The position numbers and the translations under genes were made by a program. 64,000 nucleotides of DNA from NCBI GenBank assembly GCA_937884485.1, contig CALGCG010000127.1, forward strand, positions 23,366 through 87,365, read 5' to 3'. The stretch comes from an uncultured Bacteroidales bacterium. Lineage in GTDB: Bacteria; Bacteroidota; Bacteroidia; Bacteroidales; P3. Shown here one piece after another: positions 1-7,282 of this stretch. The notes beneath the pieces were generated by a model. That model was not told where the DNA came from and did not search any database. It worked only from the letters and a program-made list of their open reading frames with translations. Within the stretch, counting starts at the first letter, position 1, and each line of letters begins with the position of its first letter.

Positions 1-119
1 AATATGCGCCACGAGGTGCCATAGTCGCGGGTCTTCTTCTCGAAGAGCGCACGGCAGGAAGCCACCTCGCTCTCCATCTCGCTCCGCGTCGTCGGTTTCG
101 TCTGTTCATTTTTACACAT
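1..119 (-). CDS. DUF1599 domain protein, N-terminal part (cut by window edge)
   Basis: Only the first 39 codons are in the window. They read MCKNEQTKPTTRSE, then a stretch with CRALFEKKTRDYGTSWRI. The pattern Cys-x4-F-x-K-K-x2-D-Y-G-x-[ST]-W-R is what I know from the start of DUF1599 proteins of Bacteroidota, which are usually described as nucleotide-modification or MazG-like proteins of unproven function. The start is the ATG at 117-119; an in-frame ATG 14 codons further in is an alternative. The neighbour folP is divergent, and DUF1599 and folP are often close together in this order. A CAATA-N15-CGTTT element lies just upstream. Family assignment is from a short stretch, so it is moderately secure. 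Confidence 0.6.
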   Translation of the reverse strand, partial: MCKNEQTKPTTRSEMESEVASCRALFEKKTRDYGTSWRI

Positions 120-129
120 AACCTACTAA

Positions 130-154
130 AAACGCCTCCTGTCTACTTTTATTG
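130..154 (-). promoter_or_regulatory. CAATA-N15-CGTT(T) element upstream of the DUF1599 gene
   Basis: On the minus strand CAATA (150-154) is followed after 15 bp by CGTTT (130-134), 10 bp before the ATG at 119. This is one of nine such elements in the window and differs from the others in one base (CGTTT for CGTTA). Function as a promoter is inferred from its repeated position before genes. Confidence 0.5.
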
Positions 155-284
155 TATAAAAAGCAAAAAAAACATCGCTTTTTTCGCCCGCCACCCACTA
201 ACGCCATGCTACCCAACGCAATACCCCTCCCCTCCCCCGGCCCGCACACCCCGCCCCCGCACAGCCTTCCCTGCGCCTTTTCCT

Positions 285-465
285 GCAATCCTCTTCGCCC
301 CCGATTCGGGACGGATTCGGCCCTTCCTATATAGTTCACATATAGTTCTTATATAGTTCTTATATGCGGTATATAGGAACTGTATAAGAACTATATGTGA
401 ACGATATAAGAACTATATAAGAACGGCCGAACAAGGGGCGAAGTCGGGGCGAAGAAGGGGCGCAG
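285..465. repeat. Family A repeat, copy 1: 11-bp-phased AT-rich hairpin with GC-rich flanks
   Basis: The core 328-424 is an imperfect inverted repeat built of 11-bp units of the type TATATAGTTCT on the left and AGAACTATATA on the right, around a centre near 366-375. The right flank continues in the same 11-bp step with GC-rich units starting GGGCGAA (GGGCGAAGTCG, GGGCGAAGAAG), and the left flank has GATTCGG spaced by 11. Two further copies lie at 5515-5705 and 17385-17580. No coding capacity. Bases 155-284 before it show nothing beyond C-rich sequence. Confidence 0.85.
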
Positions 466-499
466 GAGAAACCGATTTCCAACGTCCTCGTCACGCGGT

Positions 500-587
500 G
501 GCAGAATAAAAGAAAGGCCGCGGCAGAAAAAAAGAAAGGCTGCGGCAGAATAAAAGAAAAGGCACGGCACAATAAAAGGGAAAGGGG
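500..587 (+). repeat. Four 22-bp tandem repeats ending in the folP promoter element
   Basis: Four adjacent 22-bp units start at 500, 522, 544 and 566. Each begins GGCA[GC]AA and carries an AATAAAAG-like core (AAAAAAAG in the second). The last unit supplies the CAATA box at 570-574 of the CAATA-N15-CGTTA element in front of folP. The period is twice the 11 bp seen in families A and B. Possibly phased binding sites; nothing else in the sequence decides this. Confidence 0.85.
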
Positions 588-594
588 TGCGTTA
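570..594 (+). promoter_or_regulatory. CAATA-N15-CGTTA element upstream of folP
   Basis: CAATA at 570-574 and CGTTA at 590-594, separated by exactly 15 bp. Only 7 nt separate CGTTA from the ATG at 602, so if this is a promoter the folP transcript would be almost leaderless. No TAnnTTTG box is seen here. Confidence 0.55.
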
Positions 595-601
595 ATAGGG
601 C

Positions 602-1447
602 ATGATGAAACAACCGGAATTCACACCCTTCAGCATCACGGTGCGCGGACGGCTGGTCACCTTCCGGCGGCCGGCGGTGATGGGCATACTGAACATCACG
701 GCCGACTCGTTCTACGACGGAGGCCGCTACCGCGACGCCGACGCCATGCTGGCGCAGGCCCGCAGGCTGCTGGCCGAGGGCGCCGACATCGTCGATGTGG
801 GCGCAGCCTCGTCGCGCCCCGGCGCCGCGCTGCCGCCGCCCGAGGTGGAGGCGCAGCGCCTGAAGGAGGCCGTAGGGCTGATACGCAGCGAGTTGCCGGA
901 GGCCATCCTCTCCGTCGACACCTGCTACAGCCTGCCTGCACGCACGGCTGTCGAGGCCGGGGCGGACATGGTCAACGACATCGGCGGCGGACAGTTCGAC
1001 GAGCAGATGTTCCCGACCATCGCCGAGCTGCAAGTGCCTTATATACTGATGCATAACCGTGCCCTGCCGGAGGTCATGCAGCAGATGACGGGCTACGACG
1101 ACATCGTGGCCGACCTGACGCGCTATTTTTCCGAACGGCTCGACGCCCTCTACCGCCTGGGAGTCAAGGATGTATGGATAGACCCCGGCTTCGGTTTCGC
1201 CAAGAGCGTGGAGGAGAACTACGAGCTGCTGCACCGCCTGGACGAGCTGACCTCGCTCTTCCGCGAGCCGCTGCTCACGGCGCTGAGCCGCAAGAGCATG
1301 ATATACAAGCGCCTGGGCACCACGCCCGACGAGGCGCTGACCGGCACCGTGGCCCTCGACGCCATAGCCCTGGAGAAGGGCTCGCGCCTGCTGCGCGTCC
1401 ACGACCCGCGGCCCGCCGCCGAGACCGTCAAACTCCTGTTCAGTTAA
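602..1447 (+). CDS. folP: Dihydropteroate synthase
   Basis: Condenses 6-hydroxymethyl-7,8-dihydropterin diphosphate with p-aminobenzoate to 7,8-dihydropteroate in cytoplasmic folate synthesis; the target of sulfonamides. The 281-residue length is normal. Visible signatures are VMGILNITADSFYDGG (about residues 26-41), the GADIVDVGAASSRPGA segment, the SVDTCY segment, MVNDIGGG, ILMHNR and DPGFGFAKS, which carry the pterin and sulfonamide-site residues of the family. The start is ATG 602 or the adjacent ATG at 605. It is followed at 1522 by cdaA, the arrangement common in Bacteroidota. The last codons (TGTTCAGTTAAGAG) are repeated just after the stop, where an AGTTAAGAG-type repeat begins. Confidence 0.95.
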   Translation: MMKQPEFTPFSITVRGRLVTFRRPAVMGILNITADSFYDGGRYRDADAMLAQARRLLAEGADIVDVGAASSRPGAALPPPEVEAQRLKEAVGLIRSELPEAILSVDTCYSLPARTAVEAGADMVNDIGGGQFDEQMFPTIAELQVPYILMHNRALPEVMQQMTGYDDIVADLTRYFSERLDALYRLGVKDVWIDPGFGFAKSVEENYELLHRLDELTSLFREPLLTALSRKSMIYKRLGTTPDEALTGTVALDAIALEKGSRLLRVHDPRPAAETVKLLFS

Positions 1448-1489
1448 GAGCTTGTTCAGTTAAGAGTTAAGAGTTATGAGTTAAGAGTT
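1436..1489 (+). repeat. AGTTAAGAG-type short repeat after folP
   Basis: TGTTCAGTTAAGAG occurs at the folP 3' end (overlapping its stop codon) and again 16 bp later, then runs into repeated AGTTAAGAG/AGTTATGAG units up to 1489. A nearly identical stretch of about 33 bp lies at 44531-44566, inside the M23 peptidase gene. The rest of the spacer to cdaA (1490-1521) is A-rich leader. Confidence 0.8.
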
Positions 1490-1521
1490 TTTAAATCAAT
1501 CTACAATAAAACTGCAAAAAC

Positions 1522-2316
1522 ATGTTGACAAACGCAATCCTGGGACTGCCGCAAATCCATCTCATCGACATCATCGACGTCCTCGTCGTGGCCGTGCTGG
1601 CCTTCTACATCTACCGCATGGTGCGCGGCACCAACGCCATGCTCATTTTCTGGGCCCTGGTGATCATCGTGGTGGCCTGGCGCGCCACAGAGATGCTGGG
1701 CATGCGCCTGCTGGGCGCCATACTGAGTTCCATCGCCGGCATCGGCCTCATCGCCCTGGTGGTCATCTTCCAGCCCGAGATACGTCGTTTCCTGCTCTTC
1801 CTCGGCACCAAGACGCAGCTCGACCAGTCGTGGATAAAACGTTTCCAGTTCTGGAAACACAACATGCAGAACAAGCAGAGCGTCAACTATGAAGCCTACA
1901 TCAACGCCTGCATGCACATGTCGCAGTCCAAGACCGGCGCCCTCATCGTTTTCAAGCGCAAGAACGAGGTGGAGGAAATCATAGGCACCGGCGAACGCAT
2001 CAACGCCATGGCATCGTCGGCGCTGATCGAGGCGTTGTTCTTCAAGAACTCGCCGCTGCACGACGGCGCCGTCATAGCGCATGGCAACCAGATACTTGCC
2101 GCGCGCTGCATACTGCCCGTCACGTCGCGCCTCGACATCGACCCCAACCTCGGCCTGCGCCACCGCTCGGCCATAGGCGTCACCGAGCAGCTGGACGTGC
2201 TCAGCGTCATCGTCAGCGAGGAGACCGGAGCCATCTCCTATGCCCTCGACGGCGAGATACACCACAATATCAGCCCCGTAGAGCTGCGCCAGGCACTGGA
2301 AAAATACGAGTGTTAG
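1522..2316 (+). CDS. cdaA: Diadenylate cyclase (c-di-AMP synthase), CdaA type
   Basis: Makes c-di-AMP from two ATP at the inner membrane. The N-terminal ~90 residues contain three hydrophobic segments (about 12-35, 38-56 and 63-84), followed by a short linker and the DAC domain. The catalytic DGA motif is at residues 181-183 and the RHRSA motif at 213-217, both intact. 264 residues is normal for the CdaA/DacA (TIGR00159) family. It follows folP by 74 bp and may be co-transcribed with it. Start is ATG 1522, preceded by an A-rich leader and no clear Shine-Dalgarno sequence, as usual in this phylum. Confidence 0.95.
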   Translation: MLTNAILGLPQIHLIDIIDVLVVAVLAFYIYRMVRGTNAMLIFWALVIIVVAWRATEMLGMRLLGAILSSIAGIGLIALVVIFQPEIRRFLLFLGTKTQLDQSWIKRFQFWKHNMQNKQSVNYEAYINACMHMSQSKTGALIVFKRKNEVEEIIGTGERINAMASSALIEALFFKNSPLHDGAVIAHGNQILAARCILPVTSRLDIDPNLGLRHRSAIGVTEQLDVLSVIVSEETGAISYALDGEIHHNISPVELRQALEKYEC

Positions 2317-2347
2317 ACCCTTTGAAACAAAAGAAATATAAAATAAA

Positions 2348-2400
2348 TTTTTCTATTTATAAAATCTTTCCTATCTTTGCACTTCAAACCTTTGTGCAAA
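2348..2400 (+). promoter_or_regulatory. Bacteroidota-type promoter plus inverted repeat before the M16 protease
   Basis: TATCTTTG at 2372-2379 matches the -7 box TAnnTTTG; a weak TTTT at 2348-2351 lies 20 bp upstream. The -7 box overlaps an inverted repeat, TTTGCAC (2376-2382) and GTGCAAA (2394-2400), which would sit at the transcript 5' end. The remaining leader to the ATG at 2484 is very A-rich. Confidence 0.65.
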
Positions 2401-2483
2401 AGGTAGGCTAAATATATACAAAACAGCCATTAAGGGGAAATAAAAACAAAAAAAATAAAACTAACAAAAAAAAACAACAAAAC

Positions 2484-5384
2484 ATGAGAAAATCGATTTG
2501 GATTGTGCTGCTGACGCTGGTCCTCGGCGGCACCTCTTTCGCCCAGCTGCCCGGCGCTGGCACCAAAGAGAAGAAAAGCGACCTGAAAGCCCAGGTGCCC
2601 CTCGACAAGAAGGTCGTCTACGGCAAACTGGACAACGGATTCACCTACTACATCCGCGACAACAAGAAGCCCGAGAACATGATTCAGTTCCGTCTGGCCA
2701 CCAACGCCGGTTCCATCATGGAGCGCGACGACCAGCAGGGCCTGGCCCACTTCTGCGAGCACATGGCTTTCAACGGCATCAAGGGCTACCCCCACAACAC
2801 CATGATTCAAAAGCTCCAGGAGCACGGCATCGAGTTCGGCCGCGGCATCAACGCCTGGACCTCCTTCGACGAAACGGTCTACTATGTCGACATCCCCTCC
2901 ACTGACCCCGAGATGGTGGCCATGGGCATCGAAATCCTCGACGGCTGGGCCGGCAACATCCTCTTCGACCAGCAGGAGATTGAAAGCGAGCGCGGCGTCA
3001 TCCACGAGGAATGGCGCGGCGGCGTGGGTCACGGCGACCGCATGCGCAAGAAGACCTTCCCCATCGTCTTCCGCGGCTCGCTCTACGCCGACCGCCTGCC
3101 CATCGGCAAGGAGGAGGTCATCATGAACTTCAAACGCCAGGCCATCGTCGACTTCTTCAACGACTGGTACCGCCCCGACCTGCAGGCCATCGTCGTGGTC
3201 GGCGACCTCAAGGACTTCGAGTACAACGGACTGAAGGGCGCCAAAGCCATGGAACAGCGTGTGCGCGACGTCTTCGGCCAGCATGCCAAAGCCGCCAACC
3301 CCAAGCCCCGTCCTGTCTTCACCATCGAGGGCAACAGCGAGCCCCTCGTGGCCATAGCCACCGACAAGGAGGCCACCTCCTCCTCCCTGGCCTTCATCTG
3401 GAAACACCCCAAGGAACCCGTCGGCACCGTCGGCGACTACCGCCGCGACCTCGTCGCCTCGCTCGTCGGCATGATGGTCAACGAACGCCTCGGCGACCTC
3501 TGCGAGGACCCCGCAGCACCCATGATGGGCGCCAGCGCCGGACGCGACGGCTTCATAGCACGCTATGTGCGCCAGGCCGGCGACTTCACCCTCTCCGCCT
3601 CGCCCAAGGAGAGCCGCATCGACGAGGCTGCACGCCTCCTCCTCACCGAGATGCGCCGCCTCGACCAGCACGGATTCCTCCTCTCCGAACTGGAACGCCA
3701 GAAGGAAGCCCTCGTCTCCTTCTACACCCAGATGGCCAAGGAGGCCGACAAGACCGAGAGCGACGCCCTCGCCGGCGAGTACACGCGCCACTTCCTCAGC
3801 GGCGAGGTCATCCCAGGCATCCGCCAAGAATGGCGCTACGCCAAGGAGTTCGTCCCCGAGGTCACCCTCGACGAATGCAACCGCATGGTATCCTCCTGGA
3901 TCACCGACGACAACCTCGTCGTCTACCTCACCGCTCCCGAGCGCGACGGCTACCGCGTGCCATCGGAGAAAGAACTCCGCAACATCATCGCCGACTGCCG
4001 CCAGGCCCAGACCGACCCCTGGGTGGACACCTACAAGGAAGCACCCCTCTTCACCGACGACGTGCCCGCCGCCAAGCCCCAGCTCGTACTCCACAACGAC
4101 GCCATCGACTACACCGAGTACCGCTGCCCCAACGGTGTGCGCTTCGTGGTGAAGAAAACCGACTTCCAGGCCGACGAAATCATCTTCTCTTCCCAGAGCT
4201 TCGGCGGCTCCTCGCTCTACAGCGACGAGGACTACTACCTCGTCTCCAACACCGCCAGCCTCATCGACGCTTCCGGCATCGCCGGCTTCACCGCCAACGA
4301 GGTGGGCAAGAAACTCAAGGGCCGCTCCCTCGCCGTCTCGCCCTACATCGGCACCGAAGAGCAGGGCTTCGCAGGCTATGCCGCACCCAAGGACCTCGAA
4401 ACGGCCCTCCAGCTCGTATGCCTCTACTACTCCGCTCCGCGCACCGACCCCAACGTCTTCGCCCGCACCACCGAGCAGCTGCGCTCCCAAATCAAGCTCG
4501 TGGCAGACAACCCCCAGGTGGCCTTCGCCCAGGCCTACCTCCGCACCGCCTACCCCGGTGACCGCCGCCGCGTCCTCATCCCCACCGAGGCCCAGATTGC
4601 CTCCCTCGACCCCGACCGCGCCCTGCAGATCTTCCGCGAGCGCTTCCACGACGCCTCCGGCCAGGTCTTCTTCTTCACCGGCAACATCTCCGACGCCGAC
4701 ATCGACCTCATTGCCCGCTACCTCAACCACCTGCCCGCCGACGGCAGCCAGCGCGCCGAGCGCTACATCGACCGCACCCCAGCCTTCGCCCGCGGCATCG
4801 TGCACGGCGAGGCTGTCAAAGGCATCGAGCGCCAGGGCATGCTCATCGTCCAGGGCGAGATGGACGTTGACGCCACCAAGCTCGACCCGCAGACCCGCGT
4901 GGCCCTCGACGTGCTCAGCAACGCCCTCGAGATTACCACCCTCGAAATCATCCGCGAACAGAACGGCGACGCCTACAGCCCCTCGGCCGGCATCAGTTAC
5001 CAGCGCATGCCGCGCGGTCAGGTCTCCTGGCAGTTCACCATCGGCTGCGACCCCGACAAAATCCAGAAAATCGAGCGCGACTGCCTCGACATCCTCCGCC
5101 AGTACCAGAAGCGCGGCTGCGACGAGAAGACCCTCGCCAAGGCCAAGGAACAGATGATCGTCAACTACGGCACCAACCGCCAGAACAACGGCTACTGGAA
5201 CGGCCAGATTGCCAGCGCCTACTCCTTCGACGAGGACCACGACTACCTGGCCCGCTACGAGGAAATGGTCCGCAGCGTCACCGCCAAGCAGCTCCGCGAC
5301 CTCGCCAAGCGCTACATCGACCTCAAGAACTACGCCGCCGTCAGCCTCCGCCCCGAGAACCCCGACGCCGGCCAGGCCGACTGA
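2484..5384 (+). CDS. Periplasmic M16 family zinc metalloprotease (pitrilysin type)
   Basis: Exported endopeptidase of the insulinase/pitrilysin family. Residues 1-21 are a signal peptide ending SFAQ. The inverted zinc motif HxxEH is HFCEH at residues 89-93, and the downstream glutamate of the family fits IESERGVIHEEW about 75 residues later. At 966 residues it has the usual four M16 modules (two halves), only the first carrying the active site. Third codon positions are strikingly C-rich, which makes long open frames on the opposite strand. Its own promoter is at 2372-2379; no terminator hairpin with a T tract follows, but REP-like palindromes start at 5401. Substrate unknown. Confidence 0.92.
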   Translation: MRKSIWIVLLTLVLGGTSFAQLPGAGTKEKKSDLKAQVPLDKKVVYGKLDNGFTYYIRDNKKPENMIQFRLATNAGSIMERDDQQGLAHFCEHMAFNGIKGYPHNTMIQKLQEHGIEFGRGINAWTSFDETVYYVDIPSTDPEMVAMGIEILDGWAGNILFDQQEIESERGVIHEEWRGGVGHGDRMRKKTFPIVFRGSLYADRLPIGKEEVIMNFKRQAIVDFFNDWYRPDLQAIVVVGDLKDFEYNGLKGAKAMEQRVRDVFGQHAKAANPKPRPVFTIEGNSEPLVAIATDKEATSSSLAFIWKHPKEPVGTVGDYRRDLVASLVGMMVNERLGDLCEDPAAPMMGASAGRDGFIARYVRQAGDFTLSASPKESRIDEAARLLLTEMRRLDQHGFLLSELERQKEALVSFYTQMAKEADKTESDALAGEYTRHFLSGEVIPGIRQEWRYAKEFVPEVTLDECNRMVSSWITDDNLVVYLTAPERDGYRVPSEKELRNIIADCRQAQTDPWVDTYKEAPLFTDDVPAAKPQLVLHNDAIDYTEYRCPNGVRFVVKKTDFQADEIIFSSQSFGGSSLYSDEDYYLVSNTASLIDASGIAGFTANEVGKKLKGRSLAVSPYIGTEEQGFAGYAAPKDLETALQLVCLYYSAPRTDPNVFARTTEQLRSQIKLVADNPQVAFAQAYLRTAYPGDRRRVLIPTEAQIASLDPDRALQIFRERFHDASGQVFFFTGNISDADIDLIARYLNHLPADGSQRAERYIDRTPAFARGIVHGEAVKGIERQGMLIVQGEMDVDATKLDPQTRVALDVLSNALEITTLEIIREQNGDAYSPSAGISYQRMPRGQVSWQFTIGCDPDKIQKIERDCLDILRQYQKRGCDEKTLAKAKEQMIVNYGTNRQNNGYWNGQIASAYSFDEDHDYLARYEEMVRSVTAKQLRDLAKRYIDLKNYAAVSLRPENPDAGQAD

Positions 5385-5400
5385 CCATGCCACCGCTGTA

Positions 5401-5488
5401 GAGACGCGGTATGCCGCGTCTCTGCCGGCGGGACGCCGGCGCTCCATCTGGGTATGCCGTGTCTCTGCCGGCGGGACGCCGGCGCTCC
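5401..5488. repeat. REP-like GC-rich palindromes, two direct copies
   Basis: GAGACGCGG/CCGCGTCTC (5401-5422) forms a hairpin with a TATG loop, followed by GCCGGCG-GGA-CGCCGGC (5424-5440). A direct repeat of about 37 bp, starting GTATGCCG and ending GCGCTCCAT, occurs at 5410-5446 and 5452-5488 with one mismatch. Related hairpin GTAGAGACGTGG/CCACGTCTCTAC is at 49974-50001. The element resembles REP-type intergenic palindromes seen across several phyla. Confidence 0.8.
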
Positions 5489-5514
5489 ATGCGTGCACGC
5501 CGCGCCTCTGCAGG

Positions 5515-5705
5515 TAGGGTCTGATTCGTATCCAATTCGGGTCTACTTCGCCCCATGTCATATAGTTCTCATATCGTTCTTATATAGTTCTTATATAGTA
5601 TTTATATACTGTATATAAGAACTATATAAGAACGATATGTGAACGATATAGGAACTATATAAGAAGGGCCGAATTGGGTACCTCTTGGGTACCTATCGGG
5701 TACGG
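5515..5705. repeat. Family A repeat, copy 2: perfect 28-bp arms in an 11-bp-phased hairpin
   Basis: Arms 5570-5597 and 5612-5639 are perfectly complementary over 28 bp, with a 14-base loop. Arms are made of 11-bp units such as TATCGTTCTTA and TATAGTTCTTA. The left flank keeps the 11-bp step (TGATTCGTATC, CAATTCGGGTC, TACTTCGCCCC) and so does the right flank (TACCTCTTGGG, TACCTATCGGG). Lies between two convergent genes (M16 protease and a minus-strand lipoprotein). Confidence 0.88.
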
Positions 5706-5712
5706 TGAAAAC

Positions 5713-5750
5713 AAAAAAAATCGCCACGGCTCCTTACGGGGTCGTGGCGA
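5713..5750 (-). terminator. Rho-independent terminator of the yidC-to-lipoprotein operon
   Basis: Read on the minus strand: stem TCGCCACG (5743-5750) and its complement (5721-5728), followed by a run of eight T (5713-5720). It lies 35 bp after the stop of the lipoprotein gene at 5785. Confidence 0.85.
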
Positions 5751-5784
5751 CAACGAATATGAAAAAAACAATTTTATTTCTCGT

Positions 5785-6708
5785 TTAGTTCACGCGGGTG
5801 AACACGAGGGTGGAGGGGAGTTGGAAGGGTATTTCCTCGTTCTGCAGGAGCTCTGCAGGGGTTTCGATGACGATGGTGTCGTCGTCGGGGTTGTAGGTGA
5901 AGGGGATGGATTCGGAGCTGGTGCCGGGCATACTGCCTATGGCGGTGCCGGTGTGGGTGGTGGCGTCGTAGGTGTAGGTGAGGTTGATGGTCTGCTCGTC
6001 GCCGATGGGCAGGGGCATGCCCATCATGGTGGCGGAAACGGATACGTTCATCGTGCCGGTGTTGCCGGTGGCGTCGAAGGTGAGGTCAAAGGCAATGTTG
6101 ACGTCGACGGTCATGTTCTCCTGGGTCATCTGGGTGGAGAAGGTATAGTTCCAGGCGGTGCCGGCGGGGAAGTCGGCGGGGTCGTCACCGGGGTTGGGGT
6201 CGTCGCCGGGGTTGGGATCGTCACCAGGGTTGGGGTCATCGCCGGGGTTGGGGTCGTCGCCAGGGTTGGGGTCGGGGTCGTCACCGGGGTTGTCGATGCG
6301 CACCATGTGGACGGAGACATCGCCCTGCATGTCGGTGCCGGGGACCACGGTGCCGATGATGTTGGCCTCGGTATCGGTGAGGAGGGTGATGGTGTAGTCG
6401 AACGAGCTGCCGAAGCCCGTGGGGGTGATGGTCAGCGTGGTGCCGTTCTGGTTCCAGCTGAAGGTGAGGGTGGAGTTGGGACGCGAGACGACGCCGGTGC
6501 CGTCTTGGTTGACGAGGATGGCGATGTCGAGGCTGTCGGTGTTCATGGACATGCCGTTGAGGGTCATTTTGTCCACCTTCCAGGTGCCGACGATGTTGCC
6601 GTCGGTGTTGCCGCTGGCGGGCTCGCTGTTGTCTTTCTCGCAGGCCGTGGTGAGGCCCAGGGTGGCGATGGCGACGAAGGCCATCATCATTTTACGTAAT
6701 GTTTTCAT
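5785..6708 (-). CDS. Outer-membrane-type lipoprotein with two lipocalin-like domains joined by a PNPGDD repeat
   Basis: 307 residues from the ATG at 6706-6708; an upstream in-frame ATG at 6738 would add ten residues before the signal peptide and is unlikely. Signal peptide MKTLRKMMMAFVAIATLG with lipobox TTAC. Two beta-rich modules, about residues 37-125 (starting IVGTWKVDK) and 190-307 (starting AGTAWNYTFS), flank a linker of repeated DDPNPG hexapeptides (about residues 140-185). The second module resembles the lipoproteins at 6787-7239 and 62519-62995 (G-T-x-W start, then TxxFTYTFDG-type strand), so all three look like paralogs. Last gene before the terminator at 5713-5750. Function unknown. 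Confidence 0.8.
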   Translation of the reverse strand: MKTLRKMMMAFVAIATLGLTTACEKDNSEPASGNTDGNIVGTWKVDKMTLNGMSMNTDSLDIAILVNQDGTGVVSRPNSTLTFSWNQNGTTLTITPTGFGSSFDYTITLLTDTEANIIGTVVPGTDMQGDVSVHMVRIDNPGDDPDPNPGDDPNPGDDPNPGDDPNPGDDPNPGDDPADFPAGTAWNYTFSTQMTQENMTVDVNIAFDLTFDATGNTGTMNVSVSATMMGMPLPIGDEQTINLTYTYDATTHTGTAIGSMPGTSSESIPFTYNPDDDTIVIETPAELLQNEEIPFQLPSTLVFTRVN

Positions 6709-6726
6709 AATAATGTTTTTTTTTTC

Positions 6727-6751
6727 GGGAAACGCCATGTCGGCGTTTCCC
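6727..6751. other. GGGAAACGCC hairpin between the two small lipoprotein genes
   Basis: GGGAAACGCC (6727-6736) and GGCGTTTCCC (6742-6751) form a perfect 10-bp stem with a 5-base loop. On the transcribed minus strand it is followed by an A run, not a T run, so it is not a standard terminator; it may protect or attenuate the transcript. Confidence 0.6.
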
Positions 6752-6786
6752 CGTTGTTTTGGTTATCTTTGTTGTCGTTTATAAAA

Positions 6787-7239
6787 TTACTGAAGGTAGA
6801 ATTTCACCACGAAATTATCCTGCGTACCTACCAGGGCGGTCTTGTCGCTGTTGAGCGTCAGGTAGAAGGAGCTGGTTTCGCCATCTTCATCTGTCTGCGT
6901 GATGGTCACCTTGCTGCCGTCGAAGGTGTAGGTGAAGTCGACGGTTTCGTTCGTCGGCTCGTTGAAGGAATGACCCATGACGGAGGAGGACATGGTGAAA
7001 TCGGCAATGCCTTTGCCGGCGGTCTCGGTGGTGAACTTCAGGGTTACCTTGCCTTTGATGGACATGGTCATTTCCTGGCCACCCTCGGTTTCGGTCATGC
7101 TCTCGTTGAGGTTGGCCACCCAGGTGGTGCCCTTCAGGCTGTCGCCGGAGAAGACTTTCTGGTCGTCGTCTTTGCTGCAGCTCGTGGCCAGCAGCATGCT
7201 CGTGGCCACGAAGGCCATCATAAGGATTTTTTTCATCAT
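6787..7239 (-). CDS. Small lipocalin-like lipoprotein
   Basis: 150 residues. Signal peptide with lipobox ATSC followed by SKDDD, an outer-membrane sorting style typical of Bacteroidota lipoproteins. The mature part is a small beta-rich domain starting LKGTTWVANL. Similar in layout to the 158-residue lipoprotein at 62519-62995 and to the second half of the downstream protein. Start codons ATGATG at 7234-7239; the second may be used. The leader AAAACACAAA directly precedes the start, as for nhaD. 43 bp after the preceding gene, so probably in the yidC-nhaD transcript. Function unknown. Confidence 0.8.
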   Translation of the reverse strand: MMKKILMMAFVATSMLLATSCSKDDDQKVFSGDSLKGTTWVANLNESMTETEGGQEMTMSIKGKVTLKFTTETAGKGIADFTMSSSVMGHSFNEPTNETVDFTYTFDGSKVTITQTDEDGETSSFYLTLNSDKTALVGTQDNFVVKFYLQ

Positions 7240-7282
7240 TTTTTTTGTGTTTTATTGGTTGATATTAATTTCTAGTTTTTAA

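Noticed and set aside
152..334. Short open frames in the first 600 bases
   Set aside because: Translations are Pro/Arg-rich and lie over C-rich DNA and repeat copy A1.
328..424. Family A repeats as a CRISPR array
   Set aside because: Units are contiguous 11-mers without constant-length unique spacers and form an inverted repeat; no cas genes are present.
2430..5561. A 1043-codon open frame on the minus strand opposite the M16 protease gene
   Set aside because: It exists because the M16 gene uses C-ending codons almost throughout; its translation is Val/Gly/Glu/Asp-rich low complexity without domains, and the plus strand has signal peptide, zinc motif and promoter.
5570..5639. Family A hairpins as Rho-independent terminators
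   Set aside because: Stems are AT-rich and long, no T tract follows, and separate standard terminators exist next to copies 2 and 3.
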